64,000 bases of DNA. Source: Rhizophagus irregularis. Its lineage: Eukaryota > Glomeromycota > Glomeromycetes > Glomerales > Glomeraceae. A program made the translations under genes and the position numbers. Of this stretch, positions 1 to 11,367 are shown in pieces. Position 1 is the first letter of the stretch. Every line of letters starts with the position of its first letter. The stretch is from the NCBI RefSeq assembly GCF_026210795.1, contig NC_089449.1, positions 868,001 to 932,000 on the forward strand, read 5' to 3'. The notes beneath the pieces were generated by a model, which had not been told where the DNA came from, ran no database searches, and saw nothing but the letters and a program-made list of their open reading frames with translations.

Positions 1-439
1 ATACAATCCAATAAGTTTTGATAATCAGTGATCAGATGTATAAATATCAATTACTCAATTACTCTTCTAAATTACATAATTATTTTAGTACAATATAAAT
101 ATTGTTTATTGTATAAGTAAATTTGAATTTCTCAATTGGTAATTGACATATGCTTTAGATTATTTTCCCATGTCCAATTCAAAAAAAGGAGTAAATATAT
201 TTGTCAGCAAATGATCATTGGTAATCTAGATGTTGGTAAAATATACTTGTTAGTCAAATAATTGTGGGTTTTTATTCTGCGGACCCCCAGAAACAAGATA
301 TAAAGTGTGTAAGAACTGGGATGAAGTTGAGTCAACCTTCCCGCGAAATAATTAAGGTGCGTATATGACAAAAGTTACCTACGGTGATTTAATGGAGCGA
401 AGCAATTTCTCACCATGGATCTTGATTTAGGAAAGCAAG
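1..439. other. Upstream region of the Crinkler-like reading frame
   Basis: AT-rich DNA with no supported gene. The last ~180 bases are less AT-rich and hold a short plus-strand frame starting at 367 (about 20 codons), which could be a 5' leader or an older exon of the next reading frame. No clear TATA box or splice signal decides this. Confidence 0.4.
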
Positions 440-673
440 ATGTCTGATACTATTAATCTCAACTACCTTATCGTTCCTAGAGGACAAACAGTTAACGCAC
501 TTGAAGCCGTAATTCAAAACAACTTGGGAGCGTCGTTTAATTATATCCCTCTAGACATTCGTCAAATTCATCCTGGAAGCGTTGATGAAAGGCGCATGCA
601 ATCGCAAGTCTTAATTTCCGATTATTTTAATGGGGATCCTCCAGCAGACTACTTCCATATTGTCGTATACCCT
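440..673 (+). pseudogene. Crinkler-like N-terminal domain, truncated by a DNA element
   Basis: The reading frame starts at the ATG at 440 and gives about 78 residues of non-repeat sequence before it enters the mobile element at 674. It opens MSDTINLNYLIV and ends near ISDYF...PPADYFHIVVYP. This matches what I know of fungal and oomycete Crinkler (CRN) N-termini: a ubiquitin-like fold that starts with a T-I-x-L-x-C/Y-L pattern and ends at an SDYF...H-(I/V)-I-V-x-P-P segment. In CRN proteins this header precedes a variable effector or nuclease-like C-terminus. Here no C-terminal domain follows: beyond the element (from 2231) the frame meets a stop within a few codons, so the gene was probably already short or decayed before the insertion. 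The 440-883 open frame is partly element sequence and should not be read as one protein. The CRN identity is recognition, not a search result. Confidence 0.5.
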
Positions 674-2230
674 CCCTATAAGAAATATGTATACGGAAAG
701 GAAACGTTTTGTATACATTTTATGTACGTTTCTATAGATTCCGTATACAAATTCCGTATATTTAATAAGCAATTCATTTTTGAACATTTTTTAAAAAAAC
801 TAATGTATACGAAATGTATACGGAAAAAATTAATCATACGGAATGTATACGGAATTTTTAAACTTAATATTTTTAGAAAATAATTTTACAAAAATCTCGT
901 AACATAACACGAGATCACGTGATTGTTTATTGTTTTGTTATGATACGTTTTTTGTTTTTATATAAACCCTTACTTTGATGAGTTTGATCTTCCGATCTTC
1001 CTTTCTGTCTTTCCCTTCCTTCTCTTTTCTCTTGTCTTATTTTTGTTTTTTTTTCTAAATTTTTCTTCTTTTTTCGTCACCCCCCTTTTAAAAAAAAATT
1101 TTTTTTTTCGTACCTCACTTTAAAAATTTTTTTTTTTGTCACTCCCTTAAAAAAAAAATTTTTTTTGATTTTATTCTTTTATTCCCACTATTCCCACTCT
1201 TCTTTTTTTTTAAAAAAAATTTTCTTCTTTCTATTTCTATTTCCTCTTTATAAAAAATTTTTTATTTTTCTAACTTTGACGTCCTCCCTTTAAAAAAAAA
1301 ATTTTTTTTAACTTTCCTAACTTCGTTACCCTCTTTTTAAAAAAATATTTTTTTTGATTTATTCTTTATTCCCCTTTCTTTTTTATTTATATATATCCCT
1401 TTTTTTATTTCATAGGCCAGCAGATTTTTTTTTGTGAGAAGATTCAGTTTCTTTTTTCTTTTTTGTAGATCAGTTTGGGAGTCCTTTCCTTTTTGTAGGA
1501 TTGTTTAGGATTTTTTTTCTTTTTTTAGGTCAGTTCAAATTTTCTTTTTTTTTTTTTGTAAGTTGGGTTCAGATTCTTTTCTTTTTGTAGGTTGTTTCAG
1601 TTTGTTGCTTCAGAGTCTTCTTTTTTTGTAGGTCAGTTTTGGATTCATTTTGTTGTTTTGGTTTCTTTTTCATCAGATGCTTCATAATTCTTTTCATTTA
1701 TGTAGGTCAGACATTCTGGAGTTCTCTTTCTTTTTTTGTAGGAATGCTGACCTTTGGTGACTTGGACGATTGCAGATACTATATGAAGGGGGGGGTTGTT
1801 TCCAATTAAGCTAGACATTCTTATGTTTCTTTTTTTGTTGTTTGACTCCAAATGAACCTGAACTTATAGATAATTTTGGTTGCAATAGGTGGTTTTAATA
1901 AGGAGGGAATTTTCATAATGTATTTGTATTTTGTTTATTTTTTATTTTTTATTTAATTTAATAAAGTAAAATTAGATTTATGTAAATATAATTATAGTAA
2001 ACTGTAATACAAATAGTAAATTCAGTGACCAAATCGTATAAATTTCGTGATAAAATCAGTGATCAAATCATGTAAATTCCATATGAATTCCGTGCAAATT
2101 CCGTATCCAAACCATATTTTTAGTGATACGGAATTGTGCATTTTTCCGTATCCTATTATGATACGTTATTTCTAAGGAAAAAAATCGTATAAAAACTTTA
2201 TAAAAAACGTATCCCAATTTTTTTATAGGG
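674..2230. mobile_element. 1.56-kb DNA element with CCCTATA ends (copy 1)
   Basis: The element starts CCCTATAAGAAA and ends TTTTTTTATAGGG, which are inverted termini. It is flanked by the direct repeat CCT (671-673 and 2231-2233), a 3-bp target duplication. Near each end, motifs of the type GTATACGGAA / TTCCGTATAC recur several times, like subterminal transposase-binding repeats. The interior holds blocks of poly-T/poly-A, then about eight copies of a polypyrimidine tract followed by TGTAGGTCAG-like sequence (about 1440-1760), each resembling a 3' splice site. A short conserved coding-like stretch follows at about 1741-1897. No transposase is present, so it is non-autonomous. A second copy lies at 9106-10593. 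The superfamily is uncertain: 3-bp duplications are usual for CACTA/EnSpm and PIF/Harbinger, but these termini are not the standard ones. Confidence 0.8.
915..922. promoter_or_regulatory. TCACGTGA E-box palindrome inside the element
   Basis: The palindrome TCACGTGA is followed about 40 bases later by TATATAAA and then by a long C/T-rich stretch, a layout that could be a fungal promoter. The second copy has TCACATGA at the matching place (9347). A bHLH or Cbf1-type factor would be the known kind of binder; its use here is inference. Confidence 0.3.
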
Positions 2231-2233
2231 CCT

Positions 2234-2870
2234 CTAAGGCTCTAACAGAAGAATAATTTTTCGTATCATGTGCAAGCTATTCGTAATTTATATGTATTGT
2301 AGGTATAAACTCCGTCGTAAAAACGTTTGCCACATTGATTTTATAAAATAAGTTTTTATTATATGCAATAAAATTAAGAAAATAAAAATAATATGAAAAC
2401 GAAAAATTCAAGAAAGAAAGTAATTTCTAAATCTAACATTTCACTGAACAAGTAATATGTTTAAAAAAAAATTAAAGAACCAATTAGTAAAATTCTAAAT
2501 TACTCCTCTAAACTAAATTTACTGCGTCCGAAATGACGTGAATGATTTATTTATCTAGGGGACTGCGGTACTATTTGATTAATGATGTATAATAAATTAA
2601 AATACTTAAAATTTTAACACTTAAACTAAATATAACTGCGCCCCAAAATCAATAATTTAGGCCTGCAAGTCACGTATAATTGCGTAATGTCACCTGACTT
2701 GCTGTGCGACATAAAATCATATATCCCTTTTCTCAGAATATTTTAATTCCATATCGGTCTCACTCCGAACGTAACACATTATTTTTATCCGAAAATAAAT
2801 ACTCCACTACCGCTACTGCTACTGTAAATGACTCGCTCACGAAATTAAAAAGAATAAAACGACCGAACTT
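2234..2870. other. Gene-free stretch upstream of the SAM pseudogene
   Basis: AT-rich sequence without a supported gene. The last ~200 bases are more mixed in composition and may be the old promoter of the plus-strand SAM pseudogene. I see no clear TATA box. Confidence 0.4.
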
Positions 2871-2879
2871 ATAGACTTC

Positions 2880-4124
2880 TTGTGTAAGAAAAACCTGGGA
2901 AGACTCCCGAAATTTTAGAAACGCAAGAGGTTAATGGCCAGAACTTTCTCGACTTGGCCCAGGAAGAGCTTGAAAGGTAAAGAATGCCTGGTGGACCTGC
3001 GAAAAGACTCGCAAAGTTCGCCAAGGACTGTAAGGAGAAAAGGCTGCGCCCATTCTCCTCGTACAAGACCAAGAAAGACTTGAGTGAGGTGCTACGCAAG
3101 TATGGAGTCAAAGATGAACGAATAACATACATACTGCAATTTGTTCCAAGTAAGTTTTCCCCTCCGCTTGTTAACTTCAGTTGATAATATGTTTTACTAA
3201 CCCGTTATTTTCTCACGTCGAAGAAACCCACCCAATGATGACGACGAGGTTTTGCAGCACTGTATTAAGGAGAGAGCCATTCAAAAAAATCATCCATAAA
3301 TTTAAATAGTTAATTATTCTATTTTTCTTTCTTTTATTTTTTTTTATTTTCTTCAAAATTGAGATCTTTATTTATAAATGAAATATACATATTGAATATC
3401 ATTACAATTACTATTTTAAGATAAATTTAGTGATTGTTTAGAAAAATTTTGTTATTTTATTTATTTCTTTTTTGAGATAGTAAAACTCAGGCTAGGAAAT
3501 ATGGGATAGTCGTTGAGAGCAACGAGGCTATCTACTATGAATACTGTATATTTCGTCTATCTTCCACGCGTGCATTCATATTGTCAAAAATCTCGCTGGG
3601 AAAGAAATCACGCTAAATCCTCAACTCGAAGTTGTCGGGAGGCCATGTGGATTACGCAATCAAGGCGCTCGAGGAACTAATTTGCATCACGGAGGGGAAG
3701 CAACACCAAATAGCCATGGGTTTGCACAGGTTAGTAAACCTTTTTTATTCCAGAGATGAAAAAGACCTGTTTCACTAATTTTTTTCCGTTAACAGAATGT
3801 TGTACAATGTGAGAGCGACTACCAAACCAACAAAAGGCGCTTTCGGAAAGGATTACGACTATCTTTATTAGTTATGGAATCATCACCACGGCTACGGAAT
3901 GGTACTTTCTCCTCTAAATCACGGAAGGAATTTCATGCACGAGTGAAATCGAATACCACGTTAGTCTCACCAAGGCCAACGCTAGAAAACGAAGCCGAAT
4001 TACGAAAAAATGTGAAGGGGTGATCTCGGTCATTGTTGGGTTACTGAAGGATAGGGTAGACGTTGAGAAGGAGCCAGCATTGAAAAGGCAATGGGTAAAG
4101 GAATATTTCGAAAAACGAGAGTAA
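2880..4124 (+). pseudogene. Degenerate SAM plus PD-(D/E)xK-like gene
   Basis: This is a plus-strand decayed paralogue of the gene at 19523-20688. It keeps the end of the SAM-like exon (MPGGPAKRLAKFAKDCKEK... from 2984, then SSYKTKKDL and a YGVKDER segment). It also keeps a donor-like GTAAGTTTT near 3149 and an acceptor ending TCGAAG near 3224. A nuclease-like exon follows with an ICITEGK-type segment near 3680. An intron lies between 3729 and 3795, and a last exon ends at 4122 with a Y-F-E-K-R-E-stop tail. The exons contain frameshifts and stops; the R-V-D-Y region has lost bases near 3640, and about 190 bases of AT-rich sequence interrupt the middle exon (about 3295-3490). It is therefore not expected to make a full protein. 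The family call rests on position-by-position similarity to the intact copy. Confidence 0.75.
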
Positions 4125-4249
4125 TCGTGTATATTAGCATAGATACCATGTATAGCGGGCAGAATCCCGAACCACTGTATTTATTTTTTCGTGTATTAAT
4201 AGAGCGAGACTTCTTGCATTTGCTGCAATACTCTCTCATGTATAAATTT

Positions 4250-4870
4250 TCACCATGTCAGCTAACCCATCCGATCTTGAAGTATCAAGACAGCGTAACA
4301 TTGAGCTTGTGGCTGAGAATTTCGATCTTAAAAGCGAGGTAGTGAATTTCAAAAGCCTAGTGTTGAGAAACAAGAGCGAAAAAATACAGAATTTGAGAAC
4401 AGACTCGTGAAAGTGGATCAGGGTTCTGAGGTAGTGGATGAACAACCGCAAGTGAAGACGGAGGAATCAGCTGTTGACACGAAAGTGTATCGCTTGAAGG
4501 GGTTCCGCGTTCAATAACGCCAGTTCTACAGGGAATGAGGAAGTAGTGTCTTTCCTGGTCAAAGGAGATGCCCTCGGTTTCCCAGAATGTTAAGGAAGCG
4601 AAGTTAGAGGAATCAGCTGTTGATGTGACGCCCTCAGGATTCTCCGCACCCAATAACGCAAATACCAAGTCAACCGAGGATGAGGAGAGGATTAATGAAG
4701 AGAAAAGACAGAAGAAAGGGACAGATAAACTTAAGCAGGAATTATTTAACCCCCCTTCGGAGATAAAAGACTTTGATAAAACAAAATCATTTGGCCATAT
4801 CTACCGAATTATCCTCTGCTTTCAAGCAATAAATCCAAGTTTGTATATATTAAAGCATCGTGAACCCTGA
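4250..4870 (+). pseudogene. Coiled-coil gene relic
   Basis: A frame opening at the ATG at 4256 reads MSANPSDLEVSRQRNIEL and continues with E/L/K-rich heptad-like sequence before breaking. A second open stretch from 4568 to 4870 reads through an E-E-R-I-N-E-E-K-R-Q-K-K charged segment. The pattern resembles a large family of short charged coiled-coil proteins that I associate with Rhizophagus genomes (M-S-...-L-R-Q-R-I-V-E-L-E-A-E-N type starts). The two stretches are out of frame with one another and contain stops, so this is a broken gene of unknown function. Confidence 0.45.
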
Positions 4871-4879
4871 ACAGTATTT

Positions 4880-5700
4880 TAGAATGTTTATGTATCAGTT
4901 GCTGACACGTTCGATGCTTGTCCATGTGACTAACCGCAGTTATGTCCACCGTCGTAAGAATAGTTCCTGATCCAGCTAGTTCTAGGTGTTGATCACATCG
5001 GATATTCCTTTCAAAAATCGTTAGTTCTGTGTGATGTGCTTATGTATGTCATTGATTTTCGCATATATTTACAATACAGCCGTCTTTTTTCGAAGAAATA
5101 CAAAAAATGCTTTTAAGTGGAGACGACCGCAGAAGATAGATCATAAAATGGATATAATTTTCCCTATACCGTAGTGGTTAACAGATTATTTGTCATACTA
5201 CCAGATGAATTTGACAAGCCTTTTGATCATTTTGGTTTTCCTCCGTCCTATGACTCTGTCTTTTTAAAAAAAGCCATGAATAACAGCATAAGCATCTAAT
5301 GTCTAATAGTGAATCATGTAATCGCAATTTTGTACCCTTGATTTTATCCCTTAAACGGTTTTGCCAGAGCATTAAAATATCGGAAAACAATATAGGAGAC
5401 TCTCTTAAAGACGAGTAGATCAAGGCAAAAAATATGCGCAGATGCCAGCAAAACAAGAGAACAAATTTATGGCCTCATACACGAATAATACTACGTTAAC
5501 ATAAATGTATATAACATATTGTCATATTACTTAAGTTAATTTTTAGACACATGTATTTACTATTAATATAAATTGATATCCAACTTGATATTCTTTACTA
5601 GAAAAAAAGTGTTTGATATCCAAGATATAAAATTAACAATATATAAAAGAAATTTATTGAATAAAACAAAGAAAGGTGAATTTTATAAATGCAAATTCAA
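4880..5700. other. Intergenic region with a dispersed repeat
   Basis: No gene is supported here. A segment around 4950-5015 (CGTCGTAAGAATAGTTC ... ATCGGATATTCCTTTC) recurs at about 19018-19080 and is a dispersed repeat. The last ~200 bases are the conserved flank found downstream of most family copies. Confidence 0.45.
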
Positions 5701-5707
5701 ACCCACT

Positions 5708-7020
5708 TTAAGCCTGTTTAATAAGTTCAACGCACCACTAAAAAAATGGTTTCTTAGTTATTTTTACAAGAAAATTTTTAAATTTTTTTTAAAAAAATTA
5801 ATTTTAAAATCTACTTACCTCATCATTTTCTCCTAATCTTTCATTACAAAAAACCTCTTGAAAAGTATCACTTCCGATAGTAAATTGAGCATCATGACTA
5901 CATAGAAATTCAACTTGACCATCTTGAGTTCCATATCTTTTCTTAATGATACTAAGATTAACAATATCATTTGATTTTAAATATCCTTCATAATTTTCTA
6001 ATCCACTATCATAACAAATCTTCCAAATTGTCTCACTTCCATTGTTACAATTTACTATGTAAAATAAGTGTTAAAATTTTCCTTTATCCTTACTTATTGT
6101 TTTAAATAAATAATTCATTTTGATTACCTTCTGTATGATTACTTGATGGAGATTTGTGGTATTGATACTGATTTTGATATTGGGATTGATGATTTTGATG
6201 AATTACAATCTGATGACAAATTCCAAGACAATATTTAGAAATTTTATGTTCTAAACATAAGTTAGTTTTTATAAAACCATTATTATTATTATTATCACAA
6301 TTGTATATTTTCCATAAAGCATTTGAATCTAGTATTGAACTTCCCATAGAAACCTATAAAATGATTGAATATCATGTTAATCATATTTAATTTAGTGTTA
6401 AAAAAATCATTAAAAGTTAAATATAAAATAAAATTTACTAATTGATTTTTGCTTCCAGTTGCATAATATAAACCTTCAATTGAAGTTAAATATTTTCCTG
6501 TTGCAACATGCTTTAATGCAACAATGGATCCACTTCTAATTGTATTTGATTCATCCATAACAATTTCTTCGAATTCTTTAATTAATTCATTCATTGAACT
6601 GATATTATTCATTCTTTTACCAAAATTAGACAAAAAATAGTAATAATTACTAAGAGCTTTAATAAAATATTTCTTTTGTTCTTCTATATCATTAATTTCT
6701 GAATTATAACAAAGGTTACGAAAATCTGTTAAAAATTTCAAAGTATCACCGCCATCTCTTTCAGATTTATATTCTAATGATTGTAATTTTCTTTTATTTA
6801 AATTTTTAAATGTTGTAAAAGTAATATCTTTTTTAAGTGCATCACGAAGTTTTACAAGGTCATTAATTTCGGTTGGAAGTATAATATTGGGATTAATTAA
6901 TGATTTTACAGTAATTAAAAATCCTCCATAACTACCTTCCCACATATTATAATATTTGATTATATCATTTATCCATTCATCTGGATGAATGTTTCCATCA
7001 TATTTTGGAAAATAATTCAT
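5708..7020 (-). CDS. Gag-like/MIR tandem family, copy 1 (intact)
   Basis: Exons on the minus strand are 7020-6439, 6353-6128, 6054-5819 and 5737-5708; phases close to give 357 aa. The start ATG at 7020 is chosen because all copies begin M-(N/D)-x-(F/L)-P-K-Y-D-G; the in-frame TTG two codons upstream is ignored. Residues ~1-165 hold the PDEWI motif, a KRKLQSL helix and an F-R-N-L-C-Y-N motif, resembling a retrotransposon Gag capsid domain. From GSIVALKHVATGKYL onward the protein is a MIR beta-trefoil, a fold known from O-mannosyltransferases, SDF2 and IP3 receptors, where it packs as a ligand or interaction module. Exon 2 carries a Q/H/Y-rich loop before KSPSSNHTE. No signal peptide or membrane span is visible, so a cytosolic or nuclear location is likely. 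Exon 3 is slightly diverged (FLCSHDAQF, VFCNERLGEND). Its function is unknown. Confidence 0.85.
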
Positions 7021-8101
7021 TATCAATGAAGTCTATTTCTTTAGTAAAGAAATTATAAATTTGGATCCAAAAAAATTTTAAGACACACCCAAAAGTAATT
7101 GATTATCATTATCAAGTTTTTGCATCTAATTTATTTATCACCAATTTCGACCTAGCATGATCAGATGTCAGTGTTTGCCAAATGACTTAAAATGACAAAT
7201 AATTCAAATGACAAATAATAAGTCAAATAGCAAATGACTTAAAATGACAGATGACTATGAATAATAAATGATGACAAAAATCCTTTAAATGGTCGAATGA
7301 CCAAGGTCATTTCTTGAACAGTGTTTTTTTCAGTCCAGGATAGGTCACCGAAAACTCAGTTTCAATTGAATTATAATTGAAAGATATAATGAATTAATCC
7401 ATACCATAATGAATTAAATATTATCCATTACAAACATTACAATTCTATTATTATCTGAATATGGATCTATGGATTTATTATTGGTATCTAGAAATTAATA
7501 ATAAATCTCGGACATTATAAAAGCTTACTATTACCACTAATGAAACTAGTTACATTTAATTCATTTAATTCTGAATAAAAATTACAATTTTGGCCAGAAT
7601 TTATGCAAAATAAAGATTTAAAATTTCAAAACATTTTATATAGACAAAATTTTTTATATGTAAATTTAATGTAAATAAGAGTTTCTTAGATTAATAATAA
7701 AGTTATTCATTATTCAAATAAAAATGTCAGAGTCTGATTTTTTTAGATATATTTTTTTCATTCAAAAATATTAAAAATAAGTAGTATGATAACTATTACT
7801 TTCATTTGATTGAGAATAAAGTAATAAAATTTCATCACATGAACCTTTATTAAATATATCGAATGAAACATAAATGCATACAACAGGCTTTTGTATGAAA
7901 GTTATCTTTTTGATACATATGTATTTGCATATAATAATGTCTGATTTGACATTTTTTTAAAGTTTAGTGTTAGAAAAATAACGCTTAATATCTACTAAGT
8001 TATAAATTAATAGGTGTAAATTCTTCTGATTTGAATGTAAATTAAATTCATAAAATTTACTAAAGAAAATTGTATAAATGTAAATTCAAAGTCACCTTAA
8101 A
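7021..8101. other. Intergenic repeat unit between copies 1 and 2
   Basis: No gene. At 7147-7300 there are short imperfect tandem repeats of an AATGACAAATAA-type motif. Blocks at about 7440-7530 (GGATTTATTATTG type) and 7780-8090 recur between other family copies, so this is duplicated flanking sequence. Confidence 0.5.
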
Positions 8102-9105
8102 CTGCTCATTACACCACTAAAAAAAGGAAGTTTAGTTATTTTTATTAAAAAATTAATATAAAGTCTTTTTTCTTACCTCATCAATTCCTCCTAATCTTTC
8201 ATTATGACAAACAACTTCTTGAAAAGTACCATTTCCGATAGTAAATTGAACATCATTGATTACATAAAAAATTCAACTCGACCATTAATTACACATGATT
8301 TCTCAATACTAAGATTAACAATATCATTTGATTTTAATTATTAAATATCTTTCATAATTTTCTAATTTACTGTGTTTTAAATTCCAAATAAAATCATTTC
8401 TACCACAACTTACTATAAAAAAATAAGTGTTGAATTTTCTCTCATCTTCAATTATATAATCATTTAATTACCTTCTGTATAATTACTTGCTTGTAGTATT
8501 CAAATTGAAAGTTATGATTTTAAACTCCAAGATAACACAGAAATTTTATCTCATAAGCTTATATCAGAATTTATATAATCAAATTTATTATTAATATTAT
8601 ATATATTCCATAAAACACTTGAATCTAGTATTGATTCTACCAGTAAAAACCTATAAATGATTGAATATCATATTATTGATATTTAATTTAATATTAAAAA
8701 ATTATTAAGTTATATATAAAACAAAAATATACTAATTGATTTTGCTTTCAGTTGTATAGTGTAAATCTCTAATTGAAGATAAATATTTTCCTGTAGCAAC
8801 ATGTTTTAACGCAACAGTAGATCCATGTCTAATTATATTTGATTCATCCGTAACATTTCCTCAAATTCTTAAATTAGTTCATTTATGGAATTAATATTTT
8901 TCATTCTTCTACCAAATTCAGTTAAAAAATGATGAATAATCATTTAGAGCTTTAACAAAATATTTTTTTTGTTCTTCTATATCATTAATTTCTGAATTAT
9001 AACAAAGTATATGAAAATCTGTAAAAAATTTCAAAGTATCGCCACCATCTCTATATTTATTGATTGTAATTTCCTTTTATTTAAATTTTAAATGCTGTAA
9101 AAGTA

Positions 9106-10593
9106 CCCTATAAGAAATATGTATACGGAAAGGATACGTTTTGTATACACTTTATGTGCGTTTCTATAGATTCCGTATACAAATTCCGTTTATTTAATAA
9201 GCAATTCATTTTTGAACATTTTTTAAAAAAACTAATGTATAAGAAATGTATACGGAAAAAATTAATCATGCGGAATGTATACGGAATTTTTAAACTTAAT
9301 ATTTTTAGAAGATAATCTTACAAAAATTCCGTATCATAACACGAGATCACATGATTGTTTATTGTTTTGTTTTTTGTTTTTTATATAAACCTTCGATCTT
9401 CCTTTCTGTCTTTCCTTTCCTTTCTCTTTCTCTTGTCTTATTTTTGTTATTTTTTCTAAAATTTTCTTCTTTCTTCATCACCCCCTTTTAAAAATAATTT
9501 TTTTTTTCGTATCTCACTTTAAAAAAAATTTTTTTTTCGTCACTCTCCTTTGAGAAAAAATTTTTTTTCGTCACTCCCTTAAAAAAAAATTTTTTCTTTT
9601 ATTAAAATTTCTTCTTTCTATTTCTATTTCCTCTTTATAAAAAAATTTTTATTTTTCTAACTTTGACGTCCTCCCTTTAAAAAAAAATTTTTTTTTAACT
9701 TTCCTAACTTCGTTACCCCTCTTTTTAAAAAAATATTTTTTTTTGGTTTATTCTTTATTCCCCTTTCTTCTTTATTTATATTTAATTTCATAGGCCAGCA
9801 GATTTTTTTTGTGAGAATATTCAGTTTCTTTTTTCTTTTTTGTAGATCAGTTTGGGAGTCCTTTTCTTTTTGTAGGATGATTCAGAATTTTTTTCTTTTT
9901 TTAGGTCAGTTCAAATTTTCTTGTTTTTTTGTAAGTTGGGTTCAAATTCTTTTCTTTTTGTAGGTTGTTTCAGTTTTGTTGCTTCAGAGTCTTCTTTTTT
10001 TGTAGGTCAGTTTTGGATTTATTTTGTTGTTTTGGTTTCTTTTTCATTAGACGCCTCATAATTCTTTTCTTTTATGTAGGTAAGACATTCTGGAGTTCTC
10101 TTTCTTTTTTTGTAGGAATGCTGACCTTTGGTGACTTAGACGATTGCAGATACTATATGAGGGGGGGTTTTGTTTCCAATCTTTTTTTTGTTCTTTTAGG
10201 TTGTTTGACTCCAAATGAACCTGAACTTATAGATAATTTTGGTTGCAATAGGTGGTTTTAATAAGGAGGGAATTTTCATAATGTATTTGTACTTTGTTTA
10301 TTTTTTATTTTTTATTTAATTTAATAAAGTGAAATTAGATTTATGTAAATACAATTATAGTAAACTGTAATACAAATAGTAAATTCAGTGACCAAATCGT
10401 ATAAATTTCGTGATAAAATCAGTGATCAAATCATGTAAATTCCATATAAATCCCGTGCAAATTCCGTATCCAAACCATATTTTTAGTGATACGGAATTGT
10501 GCATTTTTCCGTATCCTATTATGATACGTTATTTCTAAGGAAAAAAAATCGTATAAAAACTTTATAAAAAACGTATCCAATTTTTTTATAGGG
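9106..10593. mobile_element. 1.49-kb DNA element with CCCTATA ends (copy 2)
   Basis: This is a close copy of the element at 674-2230, in the same orientation. It starts CCCTATAAGAAA, ends TTTTTATAGGG, and is flanked by GTA at 9103-9105 and 10594-10596. The uninterrupted site, a GTAAAAGTAATATC-type sequence, is visible in the sister genes, so the 3-bp duplication is well supported. A conserved open stretch at 10118-10261 starts MLTFGDLDDCRYYM and ends in a CLTPNEPELIDNFGCNRWF tail. Between the two halves lies a GTTTTG...TTTTAG segment that could be a small intron. The interior also carries the repeated splice-acceptor-like tracts. No transposase is present. Confidence 0.85.
10118..10261 (+). 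CDS. Short conserved reading frame carried by the CCCTATA element
   Basis: Both element copies preserve the codons for MLTFGDLDDCRYYM, then a G-rich run, then a CLTPNEPELIDNFGCNRWF ending and stop. In this copy it is one open frame of 48 codons. In copy 1 (1749-1897) the G-run and a stop interrupt it. A polypyrimidine tract plus AG before the second half suggests that the G-run and the T-rich segment may be spliced out. I do not recognise the product. Two cysteines and the acidic N-P-E-L-I-D segment are its only notable features. It may be a captured exon rather than an element gene. Confidence 0.35.
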   Translation: MLTFGDLDDCRYYMRGGFVSNLFFVLLGCLTPNEPELIDNFGCNRWF

Positions 10594-10758
10594 GTAATAT
10601 CTTATTTAAGTACATCACGAAGCTTTTCAAGGTCATTAATTCTGTTGGCAGTATTTAAAAATCCTCCATAATTATCTTCCCAAATACTATAATATTTTTT
10701 ATATCATTTATCCATTCATTTGGATGAACATTTCCATCATATTTGGAAAATAATTCAT

Positions 10759-11367
10759 GGTAAGTGAAATATTATTTCTTCAAGAAAGAAACTATATTCC
10801 GCTTAAAGAATTTTTTGGCCATTTATGTACAGTAAATTGATCAATTGATCATGTATCCTTTTGAATTAGTGCGATCAGATGATTTGTTGATCAATAATAA
10901 AAAAAAATGATTATTTCTATAGTGATTTACTATAGCAAAAACGTATAAGTGATTATTCAACTTGGCGAAACAAATCAATAGTAGTTATTTCAATTTCAAA
11001 TGAAATAACATTAATGAAGTTATTCAATTTTTCAATCATCTTTAAACATCTGGCCCAACTGGGCTACCCAATCTGAATATCTGATACAATCTGGATATAT
11101 ATAATAACTTAATTCCAACTCTTTTAACAATACTAATTCATTATTAAAATAAATTCTAGTATTATTCATTTTTATAATACTATTATTAACAGGACATGGA
11201 TTTATGGACTTATTAGTAATCTTAAATTAATAATAAATTTGAATGTTACAAAAGCTTAACATTAAGTACCATTAATTGTACGTTATTGTACGGGCGTGCT
11301 TAATAATAGTATGATGTGGCGCAAATAACAATATTATTATCCGGACCAGAATGACCATAGCCTTATA
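10759..11367. other. Intergenic flank upstream of copy 2
   Basis: No gene. It contains the recurring block near 11160-11250 (GGACATGGATTTATGGACTTATTA type) that also occurs upstream of copies 1, 4, 5 and 6. Confidence 0.45.

Larger units (their letters stand above)
8102..10758 (-). pseudogene. Gag-like/MIR family, copy 2, split by a DNA element
   Basis: The exon-1 start matches the family at 10758, but a T is missing in the stretch encoding F-P-K-Y-D-G, which shifts the frame within the first ten codons. A 1,488-bp element (9106-10593) lies inside exon 1, at the codons for the segment before KRKLQSL. The rest of exon 1 runs from 9105 to 8733. Exon 2 (8650-8472) has a length that breaks the phase. 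Exon 3 (8412-8177) and the last exon (8116 downwards, W-C-N-E-Q-F instead of W-C-I-E-L-I) are degraded. Splice signals are still recognisable. This copy cannot make the family protein. Confidence 0.85.

Noticed and set aside
440-883. A 147-residue protein as one gene
   Set aside because: The second half is the inverted-repeat end of a mobile element; only the first ~78 residues are gene-like.
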